DNA of 64,000 bases, taken from the NCBI RefSeq assembly GCF_002205895.1, contig NZ_NJDE01000002.1, positions 186,001-250,000 on the forward strand. Direction: 5' to 3'. Shown here piece after piece: positions 46,234 to 55,240 of this stretch (within the stretch, counting starts at the first letter, position 1; every line of letters begins with the position of its first letter). The notes beneath the pieces were generated by a model. That model was not told the origin of the DNA. It was given only the letters and a program-made list of their open reading frames with translations, and searched no databases. The position numbers and the translations under genes are program-made. The DNA is from Saccharibacillus sp. O23. Its GTDB lineage: Bacteria > Bacillota > Bacilli > Paenibacillales > Paenibacillaceae.

Positions 46234-49200
46234 GTGAAAAAACCACTGTTCAAGATTCTCAACGCGACGCTCGCCGCCGCGTTGCTGCTGCCGCCCGTCA
46301 GCGCCCCGAACCGCGTTTCGGCCGCGCCGTCCGTCTCCGCACCGACTGCCGCAGGCAGCGTCTCGACGCTCGCGGTCAACGGACCTTTTAACGATACGGC
46401 TTCGCCGATGTCCTTATACGAGATCGCGGCGAATACGCCTTACAGCGGCGCGACCGAAGGCGAGAATGTTTCCGACGCTAGCGGCACGCTGACCCGGATG
46501 GAGACCGACCTCACGCTACCGGGCCGAAACGGTCTGGACTTCACGCTCGGCCGTCTGTATCAGAGCAATACTGCATATATCTGGGAGCCGAAGATCACGC
46601 AGACGACGAACGCTTCCGGCCAGACCGTGTACACGAACGACAACGAATATTACACTTACAACGAACGCACGTCGAACCTCGGCGTCGGCTGGAGTTGGGC
46701 GTTCCCTTCCGTCGAGCAGCGCGGCAGTCAGCGTTACCTGCATATGGCGGACGGCACGGTCTATCCGATCGCCGCGAACGGGCAAGGGCTTGTCGATTAT
46801 CCGCTCAAAGACGTCACGTTCGGCCCTTCGACCGGCACGCTGAGCACTAAAGACGCTTCCGGCGCGACCGTCAGCGCGACGATCGCTTATGCGCTAACCG
46901 ATACACTGGGGACGAAAGCCTTCTTCAACACCGACGGACGCTGGATCGGCACGAAAGACGCGTACGGTAATGTCATTCTGGTGCAGTACGCGCAGACGGC
47001 GGTCAACGAGCAGAACGCCTACCCGATGATCAGCCGCGTGATCGACACGCTGAACCGCGAGATCAAGTTTACGTATTCGGCGGGCGACGTGAAGGTCAAC
47101 TATGATACCGGCAAGACGTTGACTTACGGCAAAAGCCTGATCACCGATACGCAGAAGAAACGCAATCTGGCCGGCGTCACCAACGAGAACGGCGAGACGG
47201 TCAGCTATCGCTACGATAAGAAAAACGCCGCTTTCGATGCGGACGGACCGGGCGGCGCGGCTGCCGGAGCGACGACGTATTCCGCGCTGACCGGCGTCGT
47301 GTATCCCACCGGAGCCAGCACGGGTTACGACTACGGCAAAACGACGAAGCATTTCGGCGACGCCGGAACCGCGGATTACTACCGGGTGACCCAGCGCTCG
47401 GATTCGTTGAAAAAAGACGGGAACAGCGTGCAAAGCGAAAGCGTCGTGACGTACGATTATACGAACGCGACCGACTTCTCCGATCCGGCGCAGACGACTT
47501 CCACGGTCAAGCGTACGCTGGTGAACAATCCGAATGATGCCTCGAATGTGCCGCGCGTCGATAAGATCACCGAGAGCACGACGCTCAACGCGGATCATCT
47601 GGCGGTAAAAGAGGTACGCGAGAAAGCAGGCGAGTACAAGAAACAGATCGACACCGTCTACGACCCGGATCAGCAGCTCGCCGTGCAGGTCACAGAGACA
47701 GATAGCGACTATACGCAGAACCCCGCTCAGACCGGGGCCAAAGTCTCGGCGTACACGTACGACGATTACGGAAACGTACTGACGTATACCAATCCGCTCG
47801 GCCATATCTCGGCATACACGTATTCGCCGACCTACCCGGGACTGCTGACTTCGGAGCGCAACACCGTCTCCGGCGTCGTGACCGACGATGTCACCTATAC
47901 GCCGGACGCGTCGCTGCCGCATATCAAGCAGACGGTGCAGAATTATACTGACGACAGCGGTCAAGCCAGCTTCCTGCAGATGACGTATCAACATGACGCT
48001 TACGGCAATATGACGCAGGCGGTGCAGCAGTTGGAAGACGGCAAGACGCAGCAGACGGACATCGCGTATGCGGCGGCTTACAAAAATGCGTATCCGACTT
48101 CCATCAAGCAAAAAGTGACGGTAAACGGCACGCCGAAAACGATCGAAGAACGTTACGAATATGATCTGCCGACCGGACGCGTAACAAAGCACTTTGACGG
48201 TAACGCGGTCGCCAAAGGCGCGCCGGCCGGATCGGACGAAGCGTACGAATACGACAGCGTCGGCCGGATTACCAAAGTCACTCGTTCGGCGGAAGCCGAC
48301 GGCACGAGAGCGAGCGCGACTTCCGCGTTCACGTACAGCACGATCAGTCAGAACGGGATTTACTCCACGGTCGACGAAGAAGGCAAAGAAAGCAAACAGT
48401 TCTATGACGGCCTCGGCCGCCCGTCTTCCACGCAGCTCAAGCGCAAAGACAACAATAACAACGTCGATTTCTATACCGCGCAGTCCAACCATTACAATGC
48501 GCTGGGCGAAATGGATTACACGGTAGACGGCGAAGGGCATAAGACCACTTATGTGTATGACGCCAACGGCGACGTGAAACAAACGATCTCCGCTGCGGGC
48601 CGCGTCACCGGCTATGCGTACAACGATATGCTGAACCAGGCGACGACCACGACGGATTACGGCGAGAAAGTCACGTCCCAAACCGATGCAATCGGCCGGG
48701 AAACTGGTTCGAAACGCGAAGACGGAGCCGGCAACAGTATCACGTCCACGAATGCTTACGAAGTCGGCGGCAATCCGTTTGCCACCAGCGCCACCGACGG
48801 CAAAGGGTTGACGACAGGCTTCACCAATGACGGCCTTCATCGTTTGCAAAATGTCACACAGAGCGCAAGCGGCACTTCGCTCAGCACGAAGTATTCGTAC
48901 AACAAACTCGGTGCGATGACCGAAAAGCTGTACCCGGATCTGACGAAGATCACGTACGGCTACGACGAACTCGGCCGCAGATTGTCCAAAACGGATTCGG
49001 TGTTGGGTAAGGAAACCTACACCTACGATGACAACAGCAACATCACGGGCGGCAAGACGCGCGAAGGCATCAATGTGCTCAATCAGTATGATGCGCAGAA
49101 CCGATTGACCTCGTGGAGCAGCGGCGACAAGAACGGCAGCTTCACTTATTACAAGAACGGCCTGCGCAAGACGATGGTCGACGAGACCGGCACGACCCAA

Positions 49201-51312
49201 TACTTCTACACGCTGGATAATCAACTGGAACGGATGATCTATCCGGACGGCAAACAGATCTCGTATACCTATTACAAGAACGGACTGCCAAGCAGCATGA
49301 CCGATCCGTTCGGCCTGACGACGACGTATCTGTATAACGACGACAATCAATTGGTTCAAGTTCGGACCAGCAGCACGACGCAGGCGGAATACGTCTACCG
49401 CGACGGCGTGGCTCAATCGGACGCCAACTACTTGAAATCGTCGCAGCTCTATCAGACGAAGCAGGCGAATGGACAGATCACGACGACGTATACGAACGAC
49501 GGGTTCGGGCGTCTGACGAACCTGCTTCAATCGGCTGTCGGCTTGACCCGGTCGTACACGTACGGCTACGATAACAATGACAATATTATCAGCCGCGGCG
49601 ACGGCACGACGAACAGCACGTTTACGTACGACGAACTGGATCGGATCATCACCAGCTCCGAAGGTTCCGAGACGTACACGTACGACGGCAAAGGCAACCG
49701 CTTGACGCTGCAATCCAGCATCCAGATGCCGCATAAAGACAACGTGGATTACACGTACAACCAGGCCGAGCAGCTGGGCAAAGTCGTACGCAATCAGACG
49801 TCGGTAAGCTACAAGTACAACGGCGACGGTCTGATGACCGAGCGCAGCGTGACGAAGAACGGACAAGCGACGACGACACGTTATTACTACGACGGCATGA
49901 ACATCATCGCCGAAGGGTCGGTCGCAGCGAACGGGACCGTAACGTTCAAAGCGCGCTATGTACGCGGAGCGCAGCTCATTTACCGTGAAGATGCCAACAA
50001 CCAGAAAGCGTACTACCTGCACAACGGCCACGGCGACGTCACCGCGCTGCTCAAAGCCGACGGCACGGTGCTGAATCGTTACACCTACGATATCTGGGGC
50101 AACCCGCTGACATCCGATGTGCAGGTGGAGAACCCATTCGGGTACTCGGGCGAATTCTGGGACGGCGATACCGGACTGCAATACCTGAGAAGCCGGTGGT
50201 ATGATCCGAGCATCGGGCGGTTTATTCAGGAGGATACGTTCGAAGGGTATGTGAACCGGCCGAGCAGTTTGAATCCGTATACGTATGTGGAGAATAACCC
50301 GCTGAAGTATCTCGATCCTTACGGCTACGCGCCGCAGTGGCTTCAGAACACCTGGAGCGCGGTTAAAAAAGGAACGAAAGCCGCTGCGGACTTCCTGGTC
50401 ATCGACGATATCAAGACACTGACCAGTTCGCAGTCTTCGACCATCGACAAGGTTATCGCAGGAGCGAGTCTGATCCCGGCAGGCAAGATCATCAAAGGCG
50501 GAAAGTTAGTCGTGAAGCTGGCGAAAGCGGGAGATAAAGCATCCGACGCTTCCAAAGCGACTAAGGCCGTTGCGAAAGCCTGCAACTGCTTCACGGCAGG
50601 AACAAAGGTCAAGACCGATCAAGGCGACAAGAACATCGAAGATGTGCAAGTCGGTGATCGAGTGCTGTCGCAAGACGACAACACCGGCGAAGAGGCGTAC
50701 AAGACGGTCACGGCGACGTTTAACCATGAAACGGACGAGATCTATCGTATTCATGTGGGTGGTCAGGTGATCGAATCCACGTATAACCATCCGTTCTGGG
50801 TTGTGGGCAAAGGTTGGGTCTTCGTCAAAGACCTGAAACCGGGCGACCTGCTGGAACAGAGCGACGGGAAGACACTTGAAGTCGGCAGCATCGAGATTCA
50901 GCAGCGACAGGCGACTGTTTACAATATGACGGTGGATGGTTTCCATACGTATTTTGTGAGTAGTTTAGGGGTTTGGGTGCATAATGTTGAGTGCGCATTT
51001 ACTCATGGACAGCTATTTGAAACATCAGTAATGTCGAAAACAGGATTGAACATCAAAGGAATGGCTGAAGTTCATATTGAAGGCAGTACAATAACTTTGA
51101 AAGATTTAGCGATTTATCCAGATGGTGTGATTGATAATTCTGCCAAAAATAACATTGGTCCTAGAGAAATCATAGCCTGGAAAAATCAGGTTTCGAATTT
51201 GGCTAAAAATCAAGGTTTTTCTAGATTGAGAATAACAGGAAGCAGAGCGGAAAACTCGTCTTCTGCTAATCCCGGAAAAGGTATCGACTTAAATATTGAC
51301 TTAACAAAATAG
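46234..51312 (+). CDS. Exported RHS/YD-repeat polymorphic toxin with Hint domain
   Basis: 1692 residues from GTG 46234, chosen because GAGGGG lies nine bases upstream; it then opens with KKPLFKILNATLAAALLLPP, a signal peptide. After a DUF6531-like entry (RNGLDFTLGRLYQS), dozens of YD repeats follow to about 1300, then the RHS core (GYSGEFWDGDTGLQYL, NPYTYVENNPLKYLDP). A Hint domain runs from Cys1450 (CNCFTAGTKVKT) to HN at 1583-1584. The last 108 residues, lower in GC, are the predicted toxin tip, of a type I cannot name. It should be released by autoproteolysis to attack neighbours. The cognate immunity gene follows. Confidence 0.93.
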   Translation: MKKPLFKILNATLAAALLLPPVSAPNRVSAAPSVSAPTAAGSVSTLAVNGPFNDTASPMSLYEIAANTPYSGATEGENVSDASGTLTRMETDLTLPGRNGLDFTLGRLYQSNTAYIWEPKITQTTNASGQTVYTNDNEYYTYNERTSNLGVGWSWAFPSVEQRGSQRYLHMADGTVYPIAANGQGLVDYPLKDVTFGPSTGTLSTKDASGATVSATIAYALTDTLGTKAFFNTDGRWIGTKDAYGNVILVQYAQTAVNEQNAYPMISRVIDTLNREIKFTYSAGDVKVNYDTGKTLTYGKSLITDTQKKRNLAGVTNENGETVSYRYDKKNAAFDADGPGGAAAGATTYSALTGVVYPTGASTGYDYGKTTKHFGDAGTADYYRVTQRSDSLKKDGNSVQSESVVTYDYTNATDFSDPAQTTSTVKRTLVNNPNDASNVPRVDKITESTTLNADHLAVKEVREKAGEYKKQIDTVYDPDQQLAVQVTETDSDYTQNPAQTGAKVSAYTYDDYGNVLTYTNPLGHISAYTYSPTYPGLLTSERNTVSGVVTDDVTYTPDASLPHIKQTVQNYTDDSGQASFLQMTYQHDAYGNMTQAVQQLEDGKTQQTDIAYAAAYKNAYPTSIKQKVTVNGTPKTIEERYEYDLPTGRVTKHFDGNAVAKGAPAGSDEAYEYDSVGRITKVTRSAEADGTRASATSAFTYSTISQNGIYSTVDEEGKESKQFYDGLGRPSSTQLKRKDNNNNVDFYTAQSNHYNALGEMDYTVDGEGHKTTYVYDANGDVKQTISAAGRVTGYAYNDMLNQATTTTDYGEKVTSQTDAIGRETGSKREDGAGNSITSTNAYEVGGNPFATSATDGKGLTTGFTNDGLHRLQNVTQSASGTSLSTKYSYNKLGAMTEKLYPDLTKITYGYDELGRRLSKTDSVLGKETYTYDDNSNITGGKTREGINVLNQYDAQNRLTSWSSGDKNGSFTYYKNGLRKTMVDETGTTQYFYTLDNQLERMIYPDGKQISYTYYKNGLPSSMTDPFGLTTTYLYNDDNQLVQVRTSSTTQAEYVYRDGVAQSDANYLKSSQLYQTKQANGQITTTYTNDGFGRLTNLLQSAVGLTRSYTYGYDNNDNIISRGDGTTNSTFTYDELDRIITSSEGSETYTYDGKGNRLTLQSSIQMPHKDNVDYTYNQAEQLGKVVRNQTSVSYKYNGDGLMTERSVTKNGQATTTRYYYDGMNIIAEGSVAANGTVTFKARYVRGAQLIYREDANNQKAYYLHNGHGDVTALLKADGTVLNRYTYDIWGNPLTSDVQVENPFGYSGEFWDGDTGLQYLRSRWYDPSIGRFIQEDTFEGYVNRPSSLNPYTYVENNPLKYLDPYGYAPQWLQNTWSAVKKGTKAAADFLVIDDIKTLTSSQSSTIDKVIAGASLIPAGKIIKGGKLVVKLAKAGDKASDASKATKAVAKACNCFTAGTKVKTDQGDKNIEDVQVGDRVLSQDDNTGEEAYKTVTATFNHETDEIYRIHVGGQVIESTYNHPFWVVGKGWVFVKDLKPGDLLEQSDGKTLEVGSIEIQQRQATVYNMTVDGFHTYFVSSLGVWVHNVECAFTHGQLFETSVMSKTGLNIKGMAEVHIEGSTITLKDLAIYPDGVIDNSAKNNIGPREIIAWKNQVSNLAKNQGFSRLRITGSRAENSSSANPGKGIDLNIDLTK

Positions 51313-51321
51313 GAGGAAAGT

Positions 51322-51618
51322 ATGTTTTCTGAAGAAGAAGTGGAAGAAATAGATGTTTTGAAAGAACTTTGTGAAAATGCCGAATTTGAAGGAGTTCCTA
51401 TTGTATGTTTTGAGATTCTCTCAGATATTGCACATACCAAAAAAGATTTTTCTCAGTTTTCGTCAGATGATTTATTACTGCTAAAAAAACAGCTTTATGG
51501 TTATAAAAAGTTTTGGGGAAAGGCTGATTGGTTCGATAATCGTGTGTTTTTAAATATCTTACCGAAAGTTAGAGATAGCATAAATAAAGAACTTTTAAAG
51601 TATAAAGATGATCAATAA
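51322..51618 (+). CDS. Predicted immunity protein for the expressed RHS toxin
   Basis: 98 residues, acidic and helical, ATG after AGGAGGA, nine bases after the toxin stop. The AT-rich composition contrasts with the RHS body. The family is not recognised; the role is inferred from position, size and charge, as immunity genes sit directly after RHS tips. Confidence 0.72.
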   Translation: MFSEEEVEEIDVLKELCENAEFEGVPIVCFEILSDIAHTKKDFSQFSSDDLLLLKKQLYGYKKFWGKADWFDNRVFLNILPKVRDSINKELLKYKDDQ

Positions 51619-51710
51619 AGATTTAGATTAGGCGAATTGTAAAGCGAAACGCAATGACTTCATCTGAAAGTAATCATAACATTCAAAAGTACACTTTTTA
51701 AAAATTCTAT

Positions 51711-51757
51711 TGAGAAAACCTACTTTCAATGACCTTTGAAAAGAGGTTTTCTTTTTT
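51711..51757 (+). terminator. Terminator after the first immunity gene
   Basis: GAGAAAACCT and AGGTTTTC arms with an inner TTTCAA/TTGAAA pairing, then six T. Similar hairpins precede the cassettes at 57168 and 60650, so each stored cassette sits behind a terminator. Confidence 0.8.
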
Positions 51758-51767
51758 ATGAGTCTAA

Positions 51768-52898
51768 ATGTTATGGGAAAAAGCACATTATAAAATCAAT
51801 CATAATGCGTACAGTAATACAACGCAGGCGATTCAAGCAGCTCGAATACAAGACCCAACAGGTAGATATCCGACTGCTCTAAGCCGACGGACCGCGTTGA
51901 AGCACTACACTCATGATATCTCAGGCAACCCGCTGACGTCGGATGTGCAGGTGGAGAACCCGTTCGGGTATTCGGGCGAATTCTGGGACGGCGATACCGG
52001 ACTGCAATATCTGAGAAGCCGGTGGTATGATCCGAGCATCGGGCGGTTTATTCAGGAGGATACGTTCGAAGGGTATGTGAATCGGCCGAGCAGTTTAAAT
52101 CCGTATACGTATGTGGAAAATAATCCATTGAAATATGTGGATCCCAGTGGGGACTTCTTGGATACGATCTATGACCTGCTTTCGACCGGCTACGATATTT
52201 ATCAGTTGGCAAAAGATCCAACTTGGGAAAACGCAGCCTACGTCGCAGCGGATGTATTGGCTGTTGCGATTCCAGCCGTACCAAGCCCAAGCGCAGCTGT
52301 GCGTGCAAGCCGAGCAGCTACGAAAGCCATTGATGAAGGACGCGTGGCTTCGAAAACAACTAAAGCGACCAAAGCGGTAAGTAAAGCATGCAATTGCTTT
52401 GCCTCAGGCACGAAAGTGAAAACCGATCAAGGCGAGAAAAATATTGAAGAACTGAAGATCGGCGACAAGGTGTTGGCGAAAGACGAAAACACCGATGAAG
52501 TCACCTACAAGCAGGTTACAGCAACCTTTAACCATGATACGGACGAAATCTACAGCATCCATGTCGGCGATCAGGTGATCGAATCGACATATAACCATCC
52601 GTTTTGGGTTGTAGGCGAAGGCTGGGTGTTTGTCAAAGATCTGAAGCCAGGCGATTTGCTAGAGCAAAGTGATGGAAAGACTTTAGAAGTCGGAACCATC
52701 GAACTCCAGCAGCGCCAGACAACGGTTTACAATATGACGGTTGAAGGGTTCCATACGTACTTTGTGAGCGGGTTGGGGATTTGGGTTCATAATGAAGAAT
52801 GTAGAGTTATATCTTCTAGATTTGCGGATTCTCCAGTCGCTAATCAAGTTTTAGCGCCAGACAAAACTATTTTGTCTTTTGGAGGAGTTAGAAATTAA
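51768..52898 (+). pseudogene. Orphan RHS-core/Hint cassette with truncated toxin tip (cassette 2)
   Basis: 376 codons with no ribosome site before the first ATG and a terminator just upstream, so it is probably silent. Codons 1-50 are a frame-altered, decayed relative of the YD segment. From SGNPLTSDVQ onward it matches the RHS core of the expressed gene, then diverges (FLDTIYDLLSTGYDIYQ) and continues into an intact Hint domain from Cys208 (CNCFASGTKV) to HN. Only about 33 residues follow, far less than a normal toxin, so the tip seems deleted. Its first 150 bp are practically identical to those at 60638. Confidence 0.78.
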
Positions 52899-52915
52899 AA
52901 ATAGGAGAATAAGAT

Positions 52916-53239
52916 ATGAAAGATTGGAGAAATATTACTATAGAAGGCATTGGAAGTATTGAAAAGGTGGTTGCGGAGTTTAACGTCTGGCCTGATCACA
53001 GATTGTCAATTTCGAAGTTTAAAGTTAAAATCCGTGAAAAAAAATCAGGCTCATTTTTTGGTACAGCTAATGTGGCAGTCAAAAGTCAAATTGATGGAGA
53101 GCCGGACTGGATTAGTGGTAGCGGAGATACAGTTGCGGAAGCATTGGAAGACACTGTGAGAAATTTTTTGAGTACACTTGATGGATTTTCTGAATTACTA
53201 GAAGATGATTTTATCTGGGCTGATCTTTATGATTTTTAA
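52916..53239 (+). CDS. Predicted immunity protein of cassette 2
   Basis: 107 residues, ATG after AGGAGA, 17 bp after the cassette stop. It is acidic at the C-terminus and beta-rich at the start (ITIEGIGSIEKVVAEFNVWP). AT-rich. The family is not recognised; the role is inferred from context. Kept intact although its toxin tip is mostly missing. Confidence 0.65.
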   Translation: MKDWRNITIEGIGSIEKVVAEFNVWPDHRLSISKFKVKIREKKSGSFFGTANVAVKSQIDGEPDWISGSGDTVAEALEDTVRNFLSTLDGFSELLEDDFIWADLYDF

Positions 53240-53246
53240 GGGCCAT

Positions 53247-53282
53247 TTGAATAAGAACTTGTTCTAAAAGTTTCTTATTCAA
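53247..53282. terminator. Hairpin after the cassette 2 immunity gene
   Basis: TTGAATAAGAA and TTCTTATTCAA pair perfectly around a 14-base loop. There is no T run, so it is a weak terminator at best. Confidence 0.4.
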
Positions 53283-53364
53283 CGGAAAACAAAATTTTTA
53301 AATCTATATGTAAAACGAAACTTTCGTGCATGGATATCCAAGACCTTAATCTTTTTAAGAGGTG

Positions 53365-53640
53365 ATGGAAGTAGGCTTTTTCATTCAAGTTGGAGCTCCC
53401 CGAAGTTTTGAAAACTTAAGTGATGACGGAGACACATTATCAGAAATGAAGTAGCAAGTTTACTCCCAGGCTGGATTGCATTTAGACAAAGCGTGGACGA
53501 ATCTTGGCAAAGCTAAAGAAGAGAAGTTGTATTGGTATAAAGATCTAACACTGAAACAATTCCGTGTGTATACTAGCGATAGAGAAAAAACTTGGTTATC
53601 AGTTATCTTCAAAGATGTGTCTGTAGAAGCTTTTGATTAA
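53365..53640 (+). pseudogene. Broken small immunity-like gene with in-frame stop
   Basis: An ATG at 53365 after AAGAGG opens a 92-codon frame that is interrupted only by TAG at 53452-53454 and closes with TAA at 53638. The two parts read EVGFFIQVGAPRSFENLSD and, after the stop, AWTNLGKAKEEKLYWYKD and FRVYTSDREKTWLSVIF. Composition and size fit an immunity gene. No toxin fragment adjoins it directly. Confidence 0.55.
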
Positions 53641-53655
53641 ATAATTTTTTATAGA

Positions 53656-53696
53656 AAGAAATGGCTTCTTAATAAAAACCATTTATTTCTTTTTTG
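53656..53696 (+). terminator. Terminator after the broken gene
   Basis: AAATGG and CCATTT pairing with flanking GAAA/TTTC, followed by six T. Confidence 0.55.
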
Positions 53697-53726
53697 TGAA
53701 AAATGAATATAATTAGGGTGAAGAAA

Positions 53727-53785
53727 CCTGACTACAATACCTAAGAAGCCATTGGTTAAGATCCAAGTGTTGGACGATGTTTTAG
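53727..53785 (+). pseudogene. Decayed fragment of an RHS core (cassette 3)
   Basis: The bases align with the core segment that encodes GLQYLRSRWYDPSIGRF in the expressed gene: blocks such as ACTACAATACCTAAGAAGCC and GATCCAAGTGTTGGACGA differ only at scattered positions, with one base inserted that destroys the frame. It is the only remains of a further cassette and is followed by an immunity-like pseudogene. Confidence 0.6.
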
Positions 53786-53890
53786 ACCTTTTCGCTAAAG
53801 GCAAACGGAGGTAAGAATGGGAAACATAGTTTTTGGGTGAAAGCATTCATAATAGTTTTGAGTGTACTTTCTGGAAAGGGTGATGCTTCT

Positions 53891-54195
53891 ATGAATCAGG
53901 ATCATGCAACCAATGATCATACAGTGACAAAACAGATTGTTGCACTGATGAAGAACAGATTAGAAAATCAATTTTACTTCTCAAGATCTGACATGCTTGC
54001 GATCAATGCATACATGGATAAAAAAATGACAATCCTGACGTAAAAGAAATAAAAAAAGACATTAGTGAGATTTATACAGGACTGGCTTTAGATCATCAAG
54101 TCGCTAGACTGAACAAGACTGAAGTACAAAAAAATGTTTATGACTTTTACTTGGAGTCTATCATAAAAGTCGAAGAAAAATTGAAAGATAAATGA
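53891..54195 (+). pseudogene. Frameshifted immunity-like gene (cassette 3)
   Basis: From ATG 53891 the frame encodes DHTVTKQIVALMKNRLEN and RSDMLAINAYMDKK, then hits a run of seven A. Restoring one A joins it to a second frame encoding NPDVKEIKKDISEIY, LALDHQVARLNKTE and FYLESIIKVEEKLKDK, ending TGA at 54193. The corrected protein would be about 100 residues, mostly helical. A terminator follows. The family is not known; a single A deletion in the run is the simplest explanation. Confidence 0.6.
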
Positions 54196-54235
54196 TTTGA
54201 TTTTACAAAATTAATCCTATGGTTAAAACTTTTAC

Positions 54236-54272
54236 GGAGTTGCTTGTTTCACTAGAGCAACTCCTTTTTTAG
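54236..54272 (+). terminator. Terminator after cassette 3
   Basis: GGAGTTGCT and AGCAACTCC arms, 11-base loop, then six T. Confidence 0.85.
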
Positions 54273-54638
54273 GTTATAAAACTGTTGATGAGATATGAAG
54301 TAGTTCATCTAAAAACATCTGAACATAGTTACACAAGTTCAGCCGAGCAAGTTTCTTTAATATGTCCGAAAAGGTGTGCCTTTAGGGATGTCCTAAAAAC
54401 TGCGTGTCTTACGTCCTTAAATCGTACAACAAACTCGGCGCGATGACCGAAAAGCTGTACCCGGATCTGACGAAGATCACTTACGGCTATGACGAACTCG
54501 GCCGCAGATTGTCCAAAACGGATTCGGTGTTGGGTAACGAAGCCTATACTTACGACGACAACAGCAATATCACGGGCGGCAAGACGCGTGAAGGCATCAA
54601 CGTGCTGAACCAGTACGATTCGCAGAACCGTCTGACCT

Positions 54639-54703
54639 AGGAATCGAAAATCGCGTATCCCTTCGGGCATGGCGAATCTCGATTCCCGCGCTAAGCGATA
54701 GCT
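54639..54703. repeat. 65-bp hairpin element, copy 1
   Basis: Arms GGAATCGAAAATCGC and GCGAATCTCGATTCC (13 of 15 paired) enclose a loop with CCC/GGG, followed by a CGCGCTAAGCGA tail. It replaces about 40 bp of the YD sequence and introduces a stop. Related to the copies at 54844 and 62544. Confidence 0.65.
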
Positions 54704-54843
54704 TACAAGAACGGCCTGCGCAAGACCATGGTCGACGAGACCGGCACGACTCAGTATTTCTATACGCTGGATAACCAACTGGAACGGATGGTTTATCCGG
54801 ACGGCAAACAGAACTCGTATACGTACTACAAGAACGGACTGCC

Positions 54844-54913
54844 CGGAACCGGGAATCGCCTACCCCTATGGGCTTAGCGATTCCCGGTTCTCGCGTTGAG
54901 CGAGCTTTTTAAC
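54844..54913. repeat. Hairpin element, copy 2
   Basis: Arms GGAACCGGGAATCGC and GCGATTCCCGGTTCT (14 of 15 paired), loop with CCC/GGG, tail CGCGTTGAGCGA. It replaces four bases of the empty site seen at 49285-49300 in the expressed gene. Confidence 0.65.
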
Positions 54914-55204
54914 AGCATGACCGATCCGTTCGGCTTAACGACGACTTATCTGTATAATGACGACAATCAATTGGTTCAAGTTCGGACCAGCAGCACGACG
55001 CAGGCGGAATACGTTTACCGCGACGGCGTGGCTCAATCGGACGCCAATTACTTGAAATCGTCGCAGCTCTATCAGACGAAGCAGGCGAACGGACAGATCA
55101 CGATGACGTATACGAACGACGGTTTCGGGCGTCTGACCAATCTGCTTCAATCGGCTGTCGGCTTGACCCGGTCGTACACGTACGGCTACGATAAGAATGA
55201 CAAC

Positions 55205-55240
55205 CGCCGATCGAAGCGGAACGGTTCAATCCGCTTCGAT
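55205..55240. repeat. 36-bp in-frame palindromic insert, copy 1
   Basis: Twelve codons (RRSKRNGSIRFD) are inserted after an Asn codon in a YD repeat; the expressed copy near 49590 lacks them. The core is ATCGAAGCGGA...TCCGCTTCGAT, a perfect 11-bp stem with a 9-base loop. Confidence 0.75.

Noticed and set aside
46894-50181. Minus-strand open frame of 1095 codons opposite the RHS gene
   Set aside because: It is the mirror of the repetitive GC-rich YD repeats; the plus strand has signal peptide, RHS core and Hint domain, and the minus frame has no ribosome site or known motif.
50581-50985. Inteins in the RHS genes
   Set aside because: The CNCF...HN domains are Hint autoprocessing domains in front of toxin tips; there is no downstream extein of a host protein and no homing endonuclease.
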